A stretch of DNA of 60,925 nt, taken from an uncultured Campylobacter sp. (GTDB taxonomy: Bacteria; Campylobacterota; Campylobacteria; Campylobacterales; Campylobacteraceae). Below the pieces are notes generated by a model. It searched no databases. It saw only the letters and a list, made by a program, of their open reading frames with translations, and had not been told where the DNA came from. The stretch covers positions 1 to 60,925 of the forward strand of contig NZ_CALIST010000010.1 of the NCBI RefSeq assembly GCF_938041645.1, read 5' to 3'. Positions 8,375-17,488 of this stretch are shown one piece after another; within the stretch, counting starts at the first letter, position 1; each line of letters begins with the position of its first letter. The translations under genes and the position numbers were made by a program.

Positions 8375-10207
8375 GTGGATATTAAAAATAAAAGTATAGA
8401 GGAGCTACGGGAGCTCTGCACGCAGATCAGAGCACGCATCATCGAAGTCGTGAGTAAAAACGGCGGCCATCTAAGCTCAAACATGGGCGCCGTCGAGCTC
8501 ATCGTGGCGATGCACTACGTATTCGACGTCACGAGCGATCCGTTTATCTTCGACGTGAGCCACCAAAGCTACGCGCATAAGCTTTTGACGGATCGCTGGG
8601 AGGAGTTCGGCTCGCTTAGGCAGTTTGGCGGTATCAGCGGCTACACGAAGCCTAGCGAGAGCAAATTTGACTACTTCGTGGCGGGGCACGCCTCGACGTC
8701 GATCTCTTTAGCCGTAGGCGCGGCAAAAGCGATAAACCTAAAGCGCGAAGATCGCGTGCCGGTCGTACTCATCGGCGACGGCTCGATGAGTGGCGGCATG
8801 ACTTACGAAGCGATGAACGAGTTAGGAGATCTGCGCCTGCCCTGCATCATCATCTTAAACGACAACAAAATGAGCATTAGCAAGCCTATCGGCGCTTTTA
8901 GCAAATACTTAAGCCAAGCGATGGCGGGCGAAACATATCAAAAATTTAAATCCCACGTAAGAGAGCTGCTCTCGCACGCTCCGCAAAGCGCTACATACAT
9001 GGCAAAGCGCTTTGAAAATTCCCTAAAGCTCATTATACCTGGGATGTATTTTGAGGAGCTGGGGCTCGAATACATAGGCCCTGTCGACGGCCACAACCTA
9101 GCCGATCTCATATCGGCGCTAAAGACGGCAAAAAGTGCGCGCAAGCCCGTAGTCGTGCACGCTCAAACGATCAAGGGCAAGGGTTACGACAAGGCCGAGG
9201 GCTATTTGGAGAGCTGGCACGGCGTAGGGCCTTTCGACATTCAAAGCGGAGAATTTAAGAAAAAATCCGCCGCCAAAAGCGCCACGCAAATTTACGCCGA
9301 GGCACTTTTAAATTTAGCCGCTAAGCATGAAAACGTCGTGGGCGTGACCGCCGCGATGCCAAGCGGCACCGGCATGGATAAGCTGATCGAGAAATTTCCC
9401 CACCGCTTCTGGGATGTCGCGATCGCCGAGCCTCACGCGCTAAGCTCGATGGCTGCGATGGCGCGCGAGGGTTTTAAGCCGTACGTTACGATATATTCGA
9501 CCTTCATGCAGCGCGCATTCGATCAGATCGTCCACGACGCGGCGATTATGAATCTAAGCTTAGTCCTTGCGATGGATCGCGCGGGCATCGTGGGCGAGGA
9601 CGGCGAGACGCACGAGGGGGTCTTTGACGTGAGCTTCTTAAATGCGATTCCAAACGTCAGCATGTGCGCGCCGCGAGATGAGGCGAGCTTTAAGCGGATC
9701 GTCGAGTACTCATACGTGCACGAGGGGGTTTTGGCGATCCGCTATCCGCGCGGAAGCTTTATTTTGGGCTGCGATGAGGCCAGCGCATCTGCAGTAGAGC
9801 TTGCGAAATCGGTGTTTTTAAAGCGCAGCGATAGCGCGCGAGTGGCGCTGATTGGCTACGGAAACGGCGCGGGCAGAGCATATAAAACGGCTGCGGCGCT
9901 GGAGGGGCAGATAGAGGCGGACGTCGTGGATCTAGTCTTTGCAAAACCTTTAGACGCCGAGTTTTTGCGAAGCTTAGCTCGCAAAGATAAAATTTGGTAC
10001 GTCTTTAGCGACAATGCCAAAAAAGGCGGCGTCGGTGAAATTTTAAGCGCATTTTTGCAAGAAAATGAAATTTCGTACGTAAAGATCGTAAGCTTCGAGT
10101 TCGGCGATATCTTTTTACCGCACGGAAAGACCGCCGACGTGGAGCGTAGCTTGGGCTTGGATATCCAAACTCTAACCGAGCGAATATTAAGTGATAAAAA
10201 GTATTAG
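8375..10207 (+). CDS. dxs: 1-deoxy-D-xylulose-5-phosphate synthase
   Basis: 610 aa, GTG start immediately after the hisC stop. This thiamine diphosphate enzyme joins pyruvate and glyceraldehyde 3-phosphate as the first step of the MEP isoprenoid pathway. Motifs are GGHLSSNMGAVE, DVSHQSYAHKL, the ThDP/Mg site GDGSMSGGMTYEAMN, and the transketolase pyrimidine-domain segment DRAGIVGEDGETHEG. The C-terminal transketolase domain is complete. Its junction with hisC is where fliFGH stands in C. jejuni. Confidence 0.96.
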   Translation: MDIKNKSIEELRELCTQIRARIIEVVSKNGGHLSSNMGAVELIVAMHYVFDVTSDPFIFDVSHQSYAHKLLTDRWEEFGSLRQFGGISGYTKPSESKFDYFVAGHASTSISLAVGAAKAINLKREDRVPVVLIGDGSMSGGMTYEAMNELGDLRLPCIIILNDNKMSISKPIGAFSKYLSQAMAGETYQKFKSHVRELLSHAPQSATYMAKRFENSLKLIIPGMYFEELGLEYIGPVDGHNLADLISALKTAKSARKPVVVHAQTIKGKGYDKAEGYLESWHGVGPFDIQSGEFKKKSAAKSATQIYAEALLNLAAKHENVVGVTAAMPSGTGMDKLIEKFPHRFWDVAIAEPHALSSMAAMAREGFKPYVTIYSTFMQRAFDQIVHDAAIMNLSLVLAMDRAGIVGEDGETHEGVFDVSFLNAIPNVSMCAPRDEASFKRIVEYSYVHEGVLAIRYPRGSFILGCDEASASAVELAKSVFLKRSDSARVALIGYGNGAGRAYKTAAALEGQIEADVVDLVFAKPLDAEFLRSLARKDKIWYVFSDNAKKGGVGEILSAFLQENEISYVKIVSFEFGDIFLPHGKTADVERSLGLDIQTLTERILSDKKY

Positions 10208-10272
10208 TTAATATCAACTTTGTTTAAAGTAAAATTTGATAATATCACTTTAAAATTTTTTGAAGGACAAAA
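10208..10272 (+). promoter_or_regulatory. perR promoter region with imperfect AT-rich palindromes
   Basis: The 65-base spacer holds GTTAATATCAAC and GATAATATCAC, AT-rich imperfect inverted repeats of the kind bound by Fur/PerR-type repressors. PerR is autoregulated in C. jejuni. Assignment as an operator is inference. Confidence 0.35.
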
Positions 10273-10683
10273 ATGAGCCACGTAGAACTACTCAAAACTT
10301 GCGGTTTGAAAGCAACTCCTCAAAGATTGTGCATCCTAAAGGTGCTAGATCGCCACGAACATCCAAGTATAGATGACCTATACGAGGGGATCAAGGAGGA
10401 CTATCCATCTATTTCGCTAGCGACGGTTTATAAAAATTTAAACACCCTGCTTGACGAAGGCGTCGTAGTCGAGGTCAATGCGCCGAATAAAAAGAGTCGC
10501 TACGACATTTATCAGATGCCGCACATCCACGTCGTATGCGAAAAATGCGGCAACGTCATGGATCTTTTCATGGATGATGCCTTTAATAAGGACGTTTTGA
10601 AAAACATCGAGCGCAAAGCTGGCAATTTCATCCGCAAGCTAAATATCACCGCTACGGTCGAAGACTGCGAAAGGTGTAGATAG
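10273..10683 (+). CDS. perR: peroxide stress regulator, Fur family
   Basis: 136 aa. The winged helix contains LKATPQRLCILKVL and SLATVYKNLNTL, the recognition helix shared by Fur and PerR. The C-terminal part has the regulatory metal-site region MPHIHVVCEKCG and a second CxxC, CERC, giving a structural zinc site. Strong similarity in the whole N-terminal half to C. jejuni PerR (Cj0322) and the position right after dxs support PerR rather than Fur. It represses peroxide defence genes until metal-catalysed oxidation. GAAGGA precedes the ATG. Confidence 0.93.
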   Translation: MSHVELLKTCGLKATPQRLCILKVLDRHEHPSIDDLYEGIKEDYPSISLATVYKNLNTLLDEGVVVEVNAPNKKSRYDIYQMPHIHVVCEKCGNVMDLFMDDAFNKDVLKNIERKAGNFIRKLNITATVEDCERCR

Positions 10684-10731
10684 TTTAAAGAATTTTCTGC
10701 TATTATTACCCACTTTATTTTTGGAGCGGGT

Positions 10732-12150
10732 ATGCAAACTAAGCGTAAATTTTTATTGAGCGACGATTCGATTCTGCGGACGCTAGAGCGTGCGGGGCTG
10801 AAATGTCGCAAGGTAAAGATCGCTTGGTTTTATACTTCGTTCTATCCTGAAATTTACTACATCCGCCAAAACGATGAGTGCTCTTTACACCACAAAAAAG
10901 AGGATCTCGACAGACAAACTCTAAATTTTAAAATTTCAAAAGATGATTTCAAAGAGGCTTTAAAAAGCAGGATCGCTCGCGTCGTGCAAAAAAACCGCTA
11001 CGGCTTTGCTAACGACGAGGCGGAGTTTTGGCTAGAGCTTTACGGCGGCGAGCTAAGCACGCTCGCGATTTTACGAGCGAAATTTCAAAGCGAGGCGGCA
11101 AGCGCAAATTTCGATTTTGCAAAAACCTTCGGCAGCAGCGATTTTTGCGAGATCACCGACGACTACCGCTACAAAAGCCGCTATCTGGCGCGCTACGGCA
11201 TCCCGCCGCGATCTCTTGATTTCGCGCACGCCCGCAGCGTTTTTGAAAAATTTAACCGAGTTAAATTTTTCGCGCCGCCCTATGCGGACAGCGTTAAGCT
11301 CGCGCGTTTGGCGCTTGAGCTGGCATGGACGAGGGCGTGCGGCGCAAAGAGCGAATATCAAAAAAGCCTAGCCCCCGAAGCTCTTCACGAGCTGCGCGTG
11401 CAGATCCGTAAATTTAGAGCCGTTTTGAAGCTATCCGCGCCGCTTTTCGAAGCTGAAAAAAAGGATGAAATTTTAAAACTGCTCGCAGAATTTATGAGCC
11501 GCACCAATCAGCTGCGAGACCTTCACGTTTTTGCGGAGTTTTTAAAGACCGACGATGCGCCTGCGAGCTTTTTACAGCAGCTAAATCTTATCACAAAGCG
11601 CTCGGAGGATAAAATTTTAGAATTTCTCTCTAGCGCGGAATTTACGAATTTAAGCGGCGCTATTAGCGGCTTTTTAAACGGCGCGGACGGCATCTACGCA
11701 CGCAGCGAATATGAAAAAATTTCAAAAAAGTTCGCCTCCGCCCGCCTTTGCAAGATAATTAAAAACTTGCGCGCGGAGCTAAAAAATTTAAAGCAAGGCT
11801 CATTGCTACAGGCATTTCACGACGCGCGCATAGGGCTAAAGAGGCTACGATACGCGCTTGAAATTTTTGCAAGAAGCTTTGATGAAGGCTGCGTCAGGGA
11901 GCTGTTTAAACGCGCTAAGGCCGCCTGCGAGGATTTCGGCGCGCTGCAAGATATCAGCGTGTGGCAAAATTTCATCGCGATCTATCAAAAAGCAAGCGAT
12001 AAAAGCGGCGTCGCGTTTGCGTACCTGCTGGCTCTGGACGCCCGCTTAAACGACCGCCGCGCCGAGCTGGAAGAAAAAATTTTAAATGAAAAAGAGCCTC
12101 TTTTGCGCGCTCTGAAAAGATCGCTGCGCAAAATCAAAGCATACGAATAA
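10732..12150 (+). CDS. CHAD-domain protein with CYTH-like N-terminus
   Basis: 472 aa. Residues about 1-120 resemble a short CYTH-type beta barrel (YYIRQNDECSLHHKKEDL). The C-terminal 270 residues are a CHAD domain with the two conserved basic His helices, HELRVQIRKFRAVLKL (His219) and HDARIGLKRLRYALEIF (His363). CHAD domains are helical, positively charged and bind polyphosphate. A phosphate or polyphosphate role is inferred. It replaces an unrelated gene (Cj0323) at this place in C. jejuni. It has its own spacer from perR, and ubiE follows nine bases later. Confidence 0.85.
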   Translation: MQTKRKFLLSDDSILRTLERAGLKCRKVKIAWFYTSFYPEIYYIRQNDECSLHHKKEDLDRQTLNFKISKDDFKEALKSRIARVVQKNRYGFANDEAEFWLELYGGELSTLAILRAKFQSEAASANFDFAKTFGSSDFCEITDDYRYKSRYLARYGIPPRSLDFAHARSVFEKFNRVKFFAPPYADSVKLARLALELAWTRACGAKSEYQKSLAPEALHELRVQIRKFRAVLKLSAPLFEAEKKDEILKLLAEFMSRTNQLRDLHVFAEFLKTDDAPASFLQQLNLITKRSEDKILEFLSSAEFTNLSGAISGFLNGADGIYARSEYEKISKKFASARLCKIIKNLRAELKNLKQGSLLQAFHDARIGLKRLRYALEIFARSFDEGCVRELFKRAKAACEDFGALQDISVWQNFIAIYQKASDKSGVAFAYLLALDARLNDRRAELEEKILNEKEPLLRALKRSLRKIKAYE

Positions 12151-12159
12151 GGAAAACCC

Positions 12160-12888
12160 GTGCAAAAACAGGAAAAAATCATAAAGATGTTCGATGAGAT
12201 CGCGCCTACCTACGATCTGGCAAACCGCGCCATCAGCTTCGGCGTGGACGTTTCGTGGCGCAAAAAAGCGGTCGAGCTGACGCTTGAAAAGCTTAAAGGA
12301 AAGCTCGTGAGTATCGCCGACATCGCGTGCGGCACGGGCGATATGATAAGCTCGTGGCGCGACGGCGCGGCGCAGCACGGCGTGCAGATCGAGCGGATCG
12401 TGGGGATCGATCCTAGCGAAGGGATGCTCGAGGTAGCGAAGCAAAAATTCCCTGGCTGCGAGTTTATCAAAGCAACCGCGGGCGCCACGACGCTAGATGA
12501 TGCAAGCGTGGATATTTTAAGTATCAGCTACGGCATAAGAAATGTCGTGGAGCTGGACGCGGCGCTTGCGGAGTTTAATCGCGTCATCAAACCGGGCGGT
12601 TCGCTCGTGGTTTTGGAATTTACCAAAGCCGCAAGCGGCGGGCTCGCGTTTAAAATCAGAGATTTTTACGTGAGTAAAATTTTACCCAAAATCGGCGCCT
12701 TCATCTCGAAAAACAAAGAAGCCTACGAGTATCTGCCAAGCTCCATTGACAGCTTCCTAGACGCCGCGAGCTTTAGCGAAAAGCTCAAAAACGCGGGCTT
12801 TGAGCTGCGCGTGCAAAAGGGCTTCAGCTTCGACGTCAGCACGCTTTTCATCGCGGAGAAAATCGCGCAAAAGAGCGACGATGCTTAG
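12160..12888 (+). CDS. ubiE: demethylmenaquinone methyltransferase
   Basis: 242 aa with a GTG start after AAGGAAA. Class I SAM methyltransferase: MFDEIAPTYDLANR at the N-terminus, motif I IADIACGTGDM, and SYGIRNVVELDAAL with PGGSLVVLEF are the UbiE/MenG signature. It adds the last methyl group of menaquinone, which Campylobacter uses for respiration. It overlaps xseA by eight bases, as in the Cj0324-Cj0325 pair. Confidence 0.95.
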   Translation: MQKQEKIIKMFDEIAPTYDLANRAISFGVDVSWRKKAVELTLEKLKGKLVSIADIACGTGDMISSWRDGAAQHGVQIERIVGIDPSEGMLEVAKQKFPGCEFIKATAGATTLDDASVDILSISYGIRNVVELDAALAEFNRVIKPGGSLVVLEFTKAASGGLAFKIRDFYVSKILPKIGAFISKNKEAYEYLPSSIDSFLDAASFSEKLKNAGFELRVQKGFSFDVSTLFIAEKIAQKSDDA

Positions 12889-14047
12889 CGTAAGCGAGCT
12901 AAACGCCCAAGCCAAGGCGCTTTTAGAGACGAGCTTTAGCTTCGTCGAGGTCGAGGGCGAGATCTCTAAGCTTAGAATTCAAAGCACGAGCGGGCATTGG
13001 TATTTCACGATCAAAGACGCGAGCGCGGCGATCGATTGCGCGATGTTTAAATTTAACGCCGCGCGGATAAATTTTATCCCCGCCGTCGGCGATAAGCTCA
13101 TCGTAAGCGGCAAGGTCTCGCTCTACGCTCCCACGGGCGCGTATCAGATCCAGGTCTCAAACATCCGCAAAAGCGGCGAGGGCGAGCTGGAAGCGGCGTT
13201 TGCCGCGCTAAAAGAAAGGCTTAGCAAAGAGGGGCTCTTCGATGCCGTGCACAAAAAACAGCTTCCGAAATTTGCCCAAAGCATCGCGATCATCACAAGC
13301 GCGGGCTCAGCGGCGCAGGCGGATATGCTTCGCACGGCGCAGGGCCGCTTCGCGCTTTGCAAGATCGATCTGTATAACGCACTAGTGCAAGGCGAAGGCG
13401 CGCCTGCTTCGATCATAAGTGCGCTGCGCGCAGCCGACGAGAAGGGCTACGATGCGATCGTCATCGCTCGCGGCGGCGGCTCGCGCGAGGATCTGTGGTG
13501 CTTCAACGACGAGGCTCTGGCGCGCGCGATCTACGCGGCCAAAACGCCCGTCATCTCGGCGGTCGGGCACGAGATCGATTTTAGCATCAGCGATTTCGTA
13601 GCCGATCACCGAAGCCTCACGCCCACCGCCGCGATGATCGACCTGCTGCCTGATATTTGCGCGATCTTTCAGAGCCTAGACGGCATAAGTGACGCGTTTG
13701 ATAGGCTGATAAAAGATAAAATTTCATCCGCACAAAACGTGCTGAGCCTTGCAGCTTTAGAGCTTAAATCAAAATCGATCGAGCCAAAAATTTCAGGCTC
13801 GCTCGCGGGGCTTTTAAATTTCGAGCTTAAATTTAAAAATTTTATCGGCTCCAAGCTAAGCGCCGCAGAGCATACGCTAAGCGCTAAGGATGAGCTTTTG
13901 GCGCAAAAGGCGAAATTTTTTGAGATCACCAAAGACCTCGTTCAAATCCAAAAGGACGGCAAAACGGTGGCCCTAGGTGAGCTTGCCGCGGGCGATGAGT
14001 TCGTCCTTTGCTCGCAGCAGCTCAGCAAAAACGCGAAAATCATCTAA
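12881..14047 (+). CDS. xseA: exodeoxyribonuclease VII large subunit
   Basis: 388 aa, starting MLSVSELNAQAKALLETSF. An N-terminal OB-fold (about 1-100, GEISKLRIQSTSGHWYFTIK) is followed by the catalytic domain with ITSAGSAAQADML, VIARGGGSREDLW and DFVADHRSLTPTAA. With XseB it degrades single-stranded DNA in repair and recombination. An open frame extends 27 codons upstream inside ubiE but that part is an Arg/Ser-rich shadow; 12881 gives the family N-terminus. Confidence 0.95.
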   Translation: MLSVSELNAQAKALLETSFSFVEVEGEISKLRIQSTSGHWYFTIKDASAAIDCAMFKFNAARINFIPAVGDKLIVSGKVSLYAPTGAYQIQVSNIRKSGEGELEAAFAALKERLSKEGLFDAVHKKQLPKFAQSIAIITSAGSAAQADMLRTAQGRFALCKIDLYNALVQGEGAPASIISALRAADEKGYDAIVIARGGGSREDLWCFNDEALARAIYAAKTPVISAVGHEIDFSISDFVADHRSLTPTAAMIDLLPDICAIFQSLDGISDAFDRLIKDKISSAQNVLSLAALELKSKSIEPKISGSLAGLLNFELKFKNFIGSKLSAAEHTLSAKDELLAQKAKFFEITKDLVQIQKDGKTVALGELAAGDEFVLCSQQLSKNAKII

Positions 14048-14057
14048 AGGAGGCAAA

Positions 14058-15134
14058 ATGGATAGAATTTTAAATTTTAGCGCAGGACCTAGCACCATCC
14101 CGCTGGGCGTGCTAAAGCAGGCGCAAGAGGAGCTGCTAAACTACGCGGGGCGCGGATTTTCGATAATGGAGATCTCGCACCGCACTAAAATTTTCGAGGA
14201 AGTTTTGCATAGCGCGATGAGCCGCGTGCGCGATCTCTACGGTTTTTCGGATGATTTTACGATTTTGTTTTTACAAGGCGGCGCGAGCCTACAATTCGCG
14301 CAGGTACCGATGAACCTATACGCAGGCGGCGTTGCAGAATACGCCAACACGGGCAATTGGACGAGCAAGGCGATCAAGGAAGCAGGCGTGCTCGGCATAA
14401 ACTACCGCGTGGTCGCAAGCAGCGAGGATAGCAAATTCGACCGCATCCCCGAGGTTAAATTTTCTGACGGCGCCGACTACGGCTACATCTGCTCGAACAA
14501 CACTATCTACGGCACGCAGTATCCGCAGTTGCCACAATGCAAATGCCCGCTCGTAGTCGATAGCTCGAGCGATCTGTTTTCGCGGCCGGTGGAGCTTAGC
14601 AACGTGGGGATGTTTTACGGAGGCATTCAGAAAAACGGCGGCCCCGCGGGCGTGACGATGGTTGCAATCCGCAAGGATCTGCTGGATCGCGCGAACCCCA
14701 AAACGCCGATGATCCTGCGCTACAAGACGCAGGCGGACGCGGACTCTATGAGCAACACCCCGAATACTTTCGGAATTTACATGCTAAATTTAATGCTCGG
14801 CTGGATCAAGGACGAGATCGGCGGGCTCGCGGCGATGCACGAGCGCAACAAGCGCAAAGCGGCGCTACTTTACGGCGCGATCGATGCCAGCGGCGGCTTC
14901 TACCGCGGCCACGCGCAAAAAACTAGCCGCAGCCTGATGAACGTGAGCTTTAATATCGCAGACGCCGCGCTTGAGCCCATCTTCGTCGCGCAGGCGGAGG
15001 CCGAGGGTATGATCGGGCTTAAAGGACACCGCGTTTTAGGCGGCATCCGCGCCTCTATCTACAACGCGATAAACTACGAGGATGTTGAAAAACTAGTCAC
15101 TTTCATGAGCGAGTTTGCGCGCAAAAACGGCTAG
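14058..15134 (+). CDS. serC: phosphoserine aminotransferase
   Basis: 358 aa, preceded by AAAGGAGG. The protein starts MDRILNFSAGPSTIPLGVLK. Other motifs are EISHRTKIF, FLQGGASLQFA, and the PLP lysine region FYGGIQKNGGPAGV. It makes phosphoserine from phosphohydroxypyruvate and also serves vitamin B6 synthesis. It ends the block syntenic with C. jejuni Cj0311-Cj0326. Confidence 0.96.
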   Translation: MDRILNFSAGPSTIPLGVLKQAQEELLNYAGRGFSIMEISHRTKIFEEVLHSAMSRVRDLYGFSDDFTILFLQGGASLQFAQVPMNLYAGGVAEYANTGNWTSKAIKEAGVLGINYRVVASSEDSKFDRIPEVKFSDGADYGYICSNNTIYGTQYPQLPQCKCPLVVDSSSDLFSRPVELSNVGMFYGGIQKNGGPAGVTMVAIRKDLLDRANPKTPMILRYKTQADADSMSNTPNTFGIYMLNLMLGWIKDEIGGLAAMHERNKRKAALLYGAIDASGGFYRGHAQKTSRSLMNVSFNIADAALEPIFVAQAEAEGMIGLKGHRVLGGIRASIYNAINYEDVEKLVTFMSEFARKNG

Positions 15135-15550
15135 CGGCGATTAAATTTAGAGGGTTTGAGCGCAGCTCGCGCTTATAGACGAGATTGTTTAGGATCCGCG
15201 CTTGCCTTGTTGCTGAGCTGGTATTTGCCGCAGCCCTCGCTTTTATAGCTGGTATTTTACGGCAGAAATAGCTTTGATGCGGCTTAGATTTCGCCGCTAG
15301 AATTTTATTGAAGATGAAATTTTATGATGTTAAAATTTTGCTTTGGATGAAGTCTGGTGGCTTCGATTTTGCAGCGGCAAGCAGACTTGGTGCCGCTGGG
15401 ATTTATTAGGTAGGATTTAACATCTAAAACGCTATTATCGGTGTTCGAGGAGGGTCGGCGGTTTATTTATTTAGGCGCAGGTTTAGCGTATCTGGCGTCT
15501 AAATTTAAGCTTAACCCTAAAAACGGGCAAAATTAAACGAAAGGATTTAA
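15135..15550. other. intergenic, no gene seen
   Basis: 416 bases without a convincing ORF. AAATTT/AAATTTT words are frequent. No clear hairpin or promoter beyond an AAAGGA before the next gene. Confidence 0.6.
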
Positions 15551-15790
15551 ATGAGTTTTAAGAGATTTTTTGCAGTAGCGCTTGTGGTGGGCGCTTGCGC
15601 TTCGGTGAGCGCAGAGGCTAGCGCTGCTGGGGATTTTTGTATCAAAAACGGCGGCGAGCTAATCGTCCGCAAAGACGGCAACGGCGTGGACTACACCGTT
15701 TGTAAGCTGCCCGACGGCACTATGATCGATGCTGAAGAATTTTATAAAACAGGCGGCGATTTGAGCAAATTTAAGAGCGTAAATCGATAG
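15551..15790 (+). CDS. DUF333-type small secreted protein
   Basis: 79 aa. Residues 1-25 are a signal peptide (AVALVVGACASVSAEASAAG). The rest, FCIKNGGELIVRKDGNG then VCKLPDGTMIDAEEFYK, matches the DUF333 pattern of a Cys followed by GG and a second Cys with DG and E-x-W/F-Y, common in small periplasmic or lipoprotein-like proteins. Cys16 is not in a clear lipobox, so cleavage after Ala is more likely. The function of the family is not established. GAAAGGA lies upstream. Confidence 0.8.
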   Translation: MSFKRFFAVALVVGACASVSAEASAAGDFCIKNGGELIVRKDGNGVDYTVCKLPDGTMIDAEEFYKTGGDLSKFKSVNR

Positions 15791-16136
15791 AATTTTATCG
15801 ATTGTGAGATTTGCAGCAGCGAAATTTCATAAAATTCTGCGTCAAAATTCCTCTTTAAAATTTAGATGAATTCTAACTAGCAAGCGTTAGCACAAGTAAA
15901 TTATTTGGGTACCTCATACAAAGTGAGGGCAGCAGAGTGATGGAAGAAATTCAATTCTCCAAACATCAACGATGTGCGGAGATTTTGCTCCAGTAAGGTG
16001 CTGAAAACGGCGACTACGCAAAGCAGAAATATTTTAAGCGATTTGACGCGACGTGCAGGAAAGCTACTAGATTGCTTGATTAAGACGCAGATTTTTTGGA
16101 TATGCGATAAGCGTTTGTGTCCTACTTGCTGAACTT

Positions 16137-16226
16137 AAATTTTAGCCGTTCGTGGGCGTAGCTCACTTCCTTTTTTTTAAAAGGCTCAAATTTTAGCCGC
16201 TTGCGGGTGCTCGTTCGCTTCCTTTG
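16137..16226. repeat. imperfect tandem direct repeat, unit about 51 bp
   Basis: AAATTTTAGCCGTTCGTGGG followed by a CTCACTTCCTTTTTT tail at 16137 is repeated from 16188 as AAATTTTAGCCGCTTGCGGG followed by a CGTTCGCTTCCTTTG tail. It starts with the AAATTT word common in this genome. No gene is associated. Confidence 0.6.
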
Positions 16227-16592
16227 CCTGCGTAAATTTAGCACGTGAAAATCACGACCTCGCCGCACATCGATAGCTTCGCATCGAGCTCCAGTACGTG
16301 GTTCTCGTATATGGCGCGCGTACTCGAAATTCGTCATTTTCGCCCCTTTAAATTTTGATCGTCAAAGCGTTTGCGTGGAATTTTACCTAAATTTTGCGCA
16401 TTTGCCGAATTAAAATTTATGTGCGATGAGACTTTTGTAGAATTTAAAATTTAGCGGTTCGGTTTGGGTTCAGTACTGCGACAAAGCGGCGGGCGATGAG
16501 CGACGACGGGTTGTCGTGTGGGCGGTTAGTAGCGGTGGATGGGTATCGCGCGGCGGAGGCGTCGCCCGACGACGGCACCTACGGCACGTGAC

Positions 16593-16658
16593 GACGGGCG
16601 GTAGCCGATGATCGCGACCGCAGCGCTCGCAGGCTACTTGCTCGCAGAAGCGGACTTT
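16593..16658. repeat. dispersed repeat copy A
   Basis: GACGGGCGGTAGCCGATGAT and about 45 following bases match 17771-17836 with few differences. Both copies lie in gene-poor DNA flanking the 189-aa membrane protein gene. Confidence 0.7.
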
Positions 16659-16918
16659 TCGCGCTCAGGCCGTCGCAAAATGGCGGGCAGCGTATTGGAT
16701 GACCGCAGCGCTTGTAGCGCCCGTGATGAATGCCGTGTTTTTCATAATTCCTCCTTCGGTAGGAATTTTATTAATTTAGCTCGCCCTTTTACCGCTTGCA
16801 TTAGTAGTGTCTTTCCATCTACTGGCTGTATCGTCGAAGAGGCGCAAACGCAGTATGCAATGTAATTTTACAGATCTTTTTATTTTGGCTAAAATAAGCA
16901 AAATTTTAAAGGAAAGAT

Positions 16919-17488
16919 ATGCTGATTTCTTACTTGCTGCGAGATAACCGGAAATTCGCTAAAATGAGAACTAGAATTTCGCGCAGAATTTATAAAGGGA
17001 ACAAGTTCATCCGCGCCGTCTGCGCGATAGATTTGCTTTTCGCTTTTGCGTTTTCGGCTTGCCTTTTTATTTTTGAGGACGATTGGATAGAGTTTGTACG
17101 TAAGTACTATGGTGATAAGTCCTGGATAAAGAGCCTAAGAGCGATCTTGCCTACTGCTTGCGCAGTTTTTTATATTTACGCTATTTGCGTTAGATCGTGG
17201 CTACTAAATTCCGCGATATACGATAAGAATAAAAATGTCACTTTCGGCGATTTTAGCATTGAAATTTCAGACGATTTAAAGGGGCAATTTATATTAGTAA
17301 GTGAGCGAGATACGCTCATTTACGATGCGGAATTTTGTGAGGTGGTAATGGAGCGCGATTTTTTGGTAATTTTGCTGGAAGGAAGTCTTTTTATCGCCGT
17401 ACCAAACGAAGCGTTTAAAGAAATAAGCAAGGAGGAATTTGCTGCGAAATTAAACAAAACAATAAGTGAGGCAAAAAGCGAAATTTAA
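16919..17488 (+). CDS. membrane protein with YcxB-like C-terminal domain
   Basis: 189 aa. Two transmembrane helices at about 35-55 and 72-92 are followed by a beta-rich cytoplasmic domain with VILLEGSLFIAVPNEAFKEI, as in the YcxB-like C-terminal domain of small membrane proteins. AAAGGAAAGAT precedes the ATG. It is flanked on both sides by repeat-bearing gene-poor DNA, suggesting an accessory gene. Function unknown. Confidence 0.75.
   Translation: MLISYLLRDNRKFAKMRTRISRRIYKGNKFIRAVCAIDLLFAFAFSACLFIFEDDWIEFVRKYYGDKSWIKSLRAILPTACAVFYIYAICVRSWLLNSAIYDKNKNVTFGDFSIEISDDLKGQFILVSERDTLIYDAEFCEVVMERDFLVILLEGSLFIAVPNEAFKEISKEEFAAKLNKTISEAKSEI

Larger units (their letters stand above)
15791..16918. 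other. gene-poor spacer with decayed sequence and repeats
   Basis: About 1.1 kb with only short, poorly supported ORFs. Around 15990-16075 one frame reads ENGDYAKQKYFKRF, faintly like a Sel1-type repeat, but it has stops close by on both sides. A direct repeat (16137/16188) and one copy of a dispersed repeat (16593) lie here. Best read as degenerate DNA. Confidence 0.5.

Noticed and set aside
15940..16100. Possible Sel1-repeat protein remnant
   Set aside because: Only one weak repeat-like stretch with stops on both sides; not enough to call a pseudogene.
16608..16865. 85-aa open frame in the gene-poor spacer
   Set aside because: It begins inside the dispersed repeat, has no Shine-Dalgarno and no family features.
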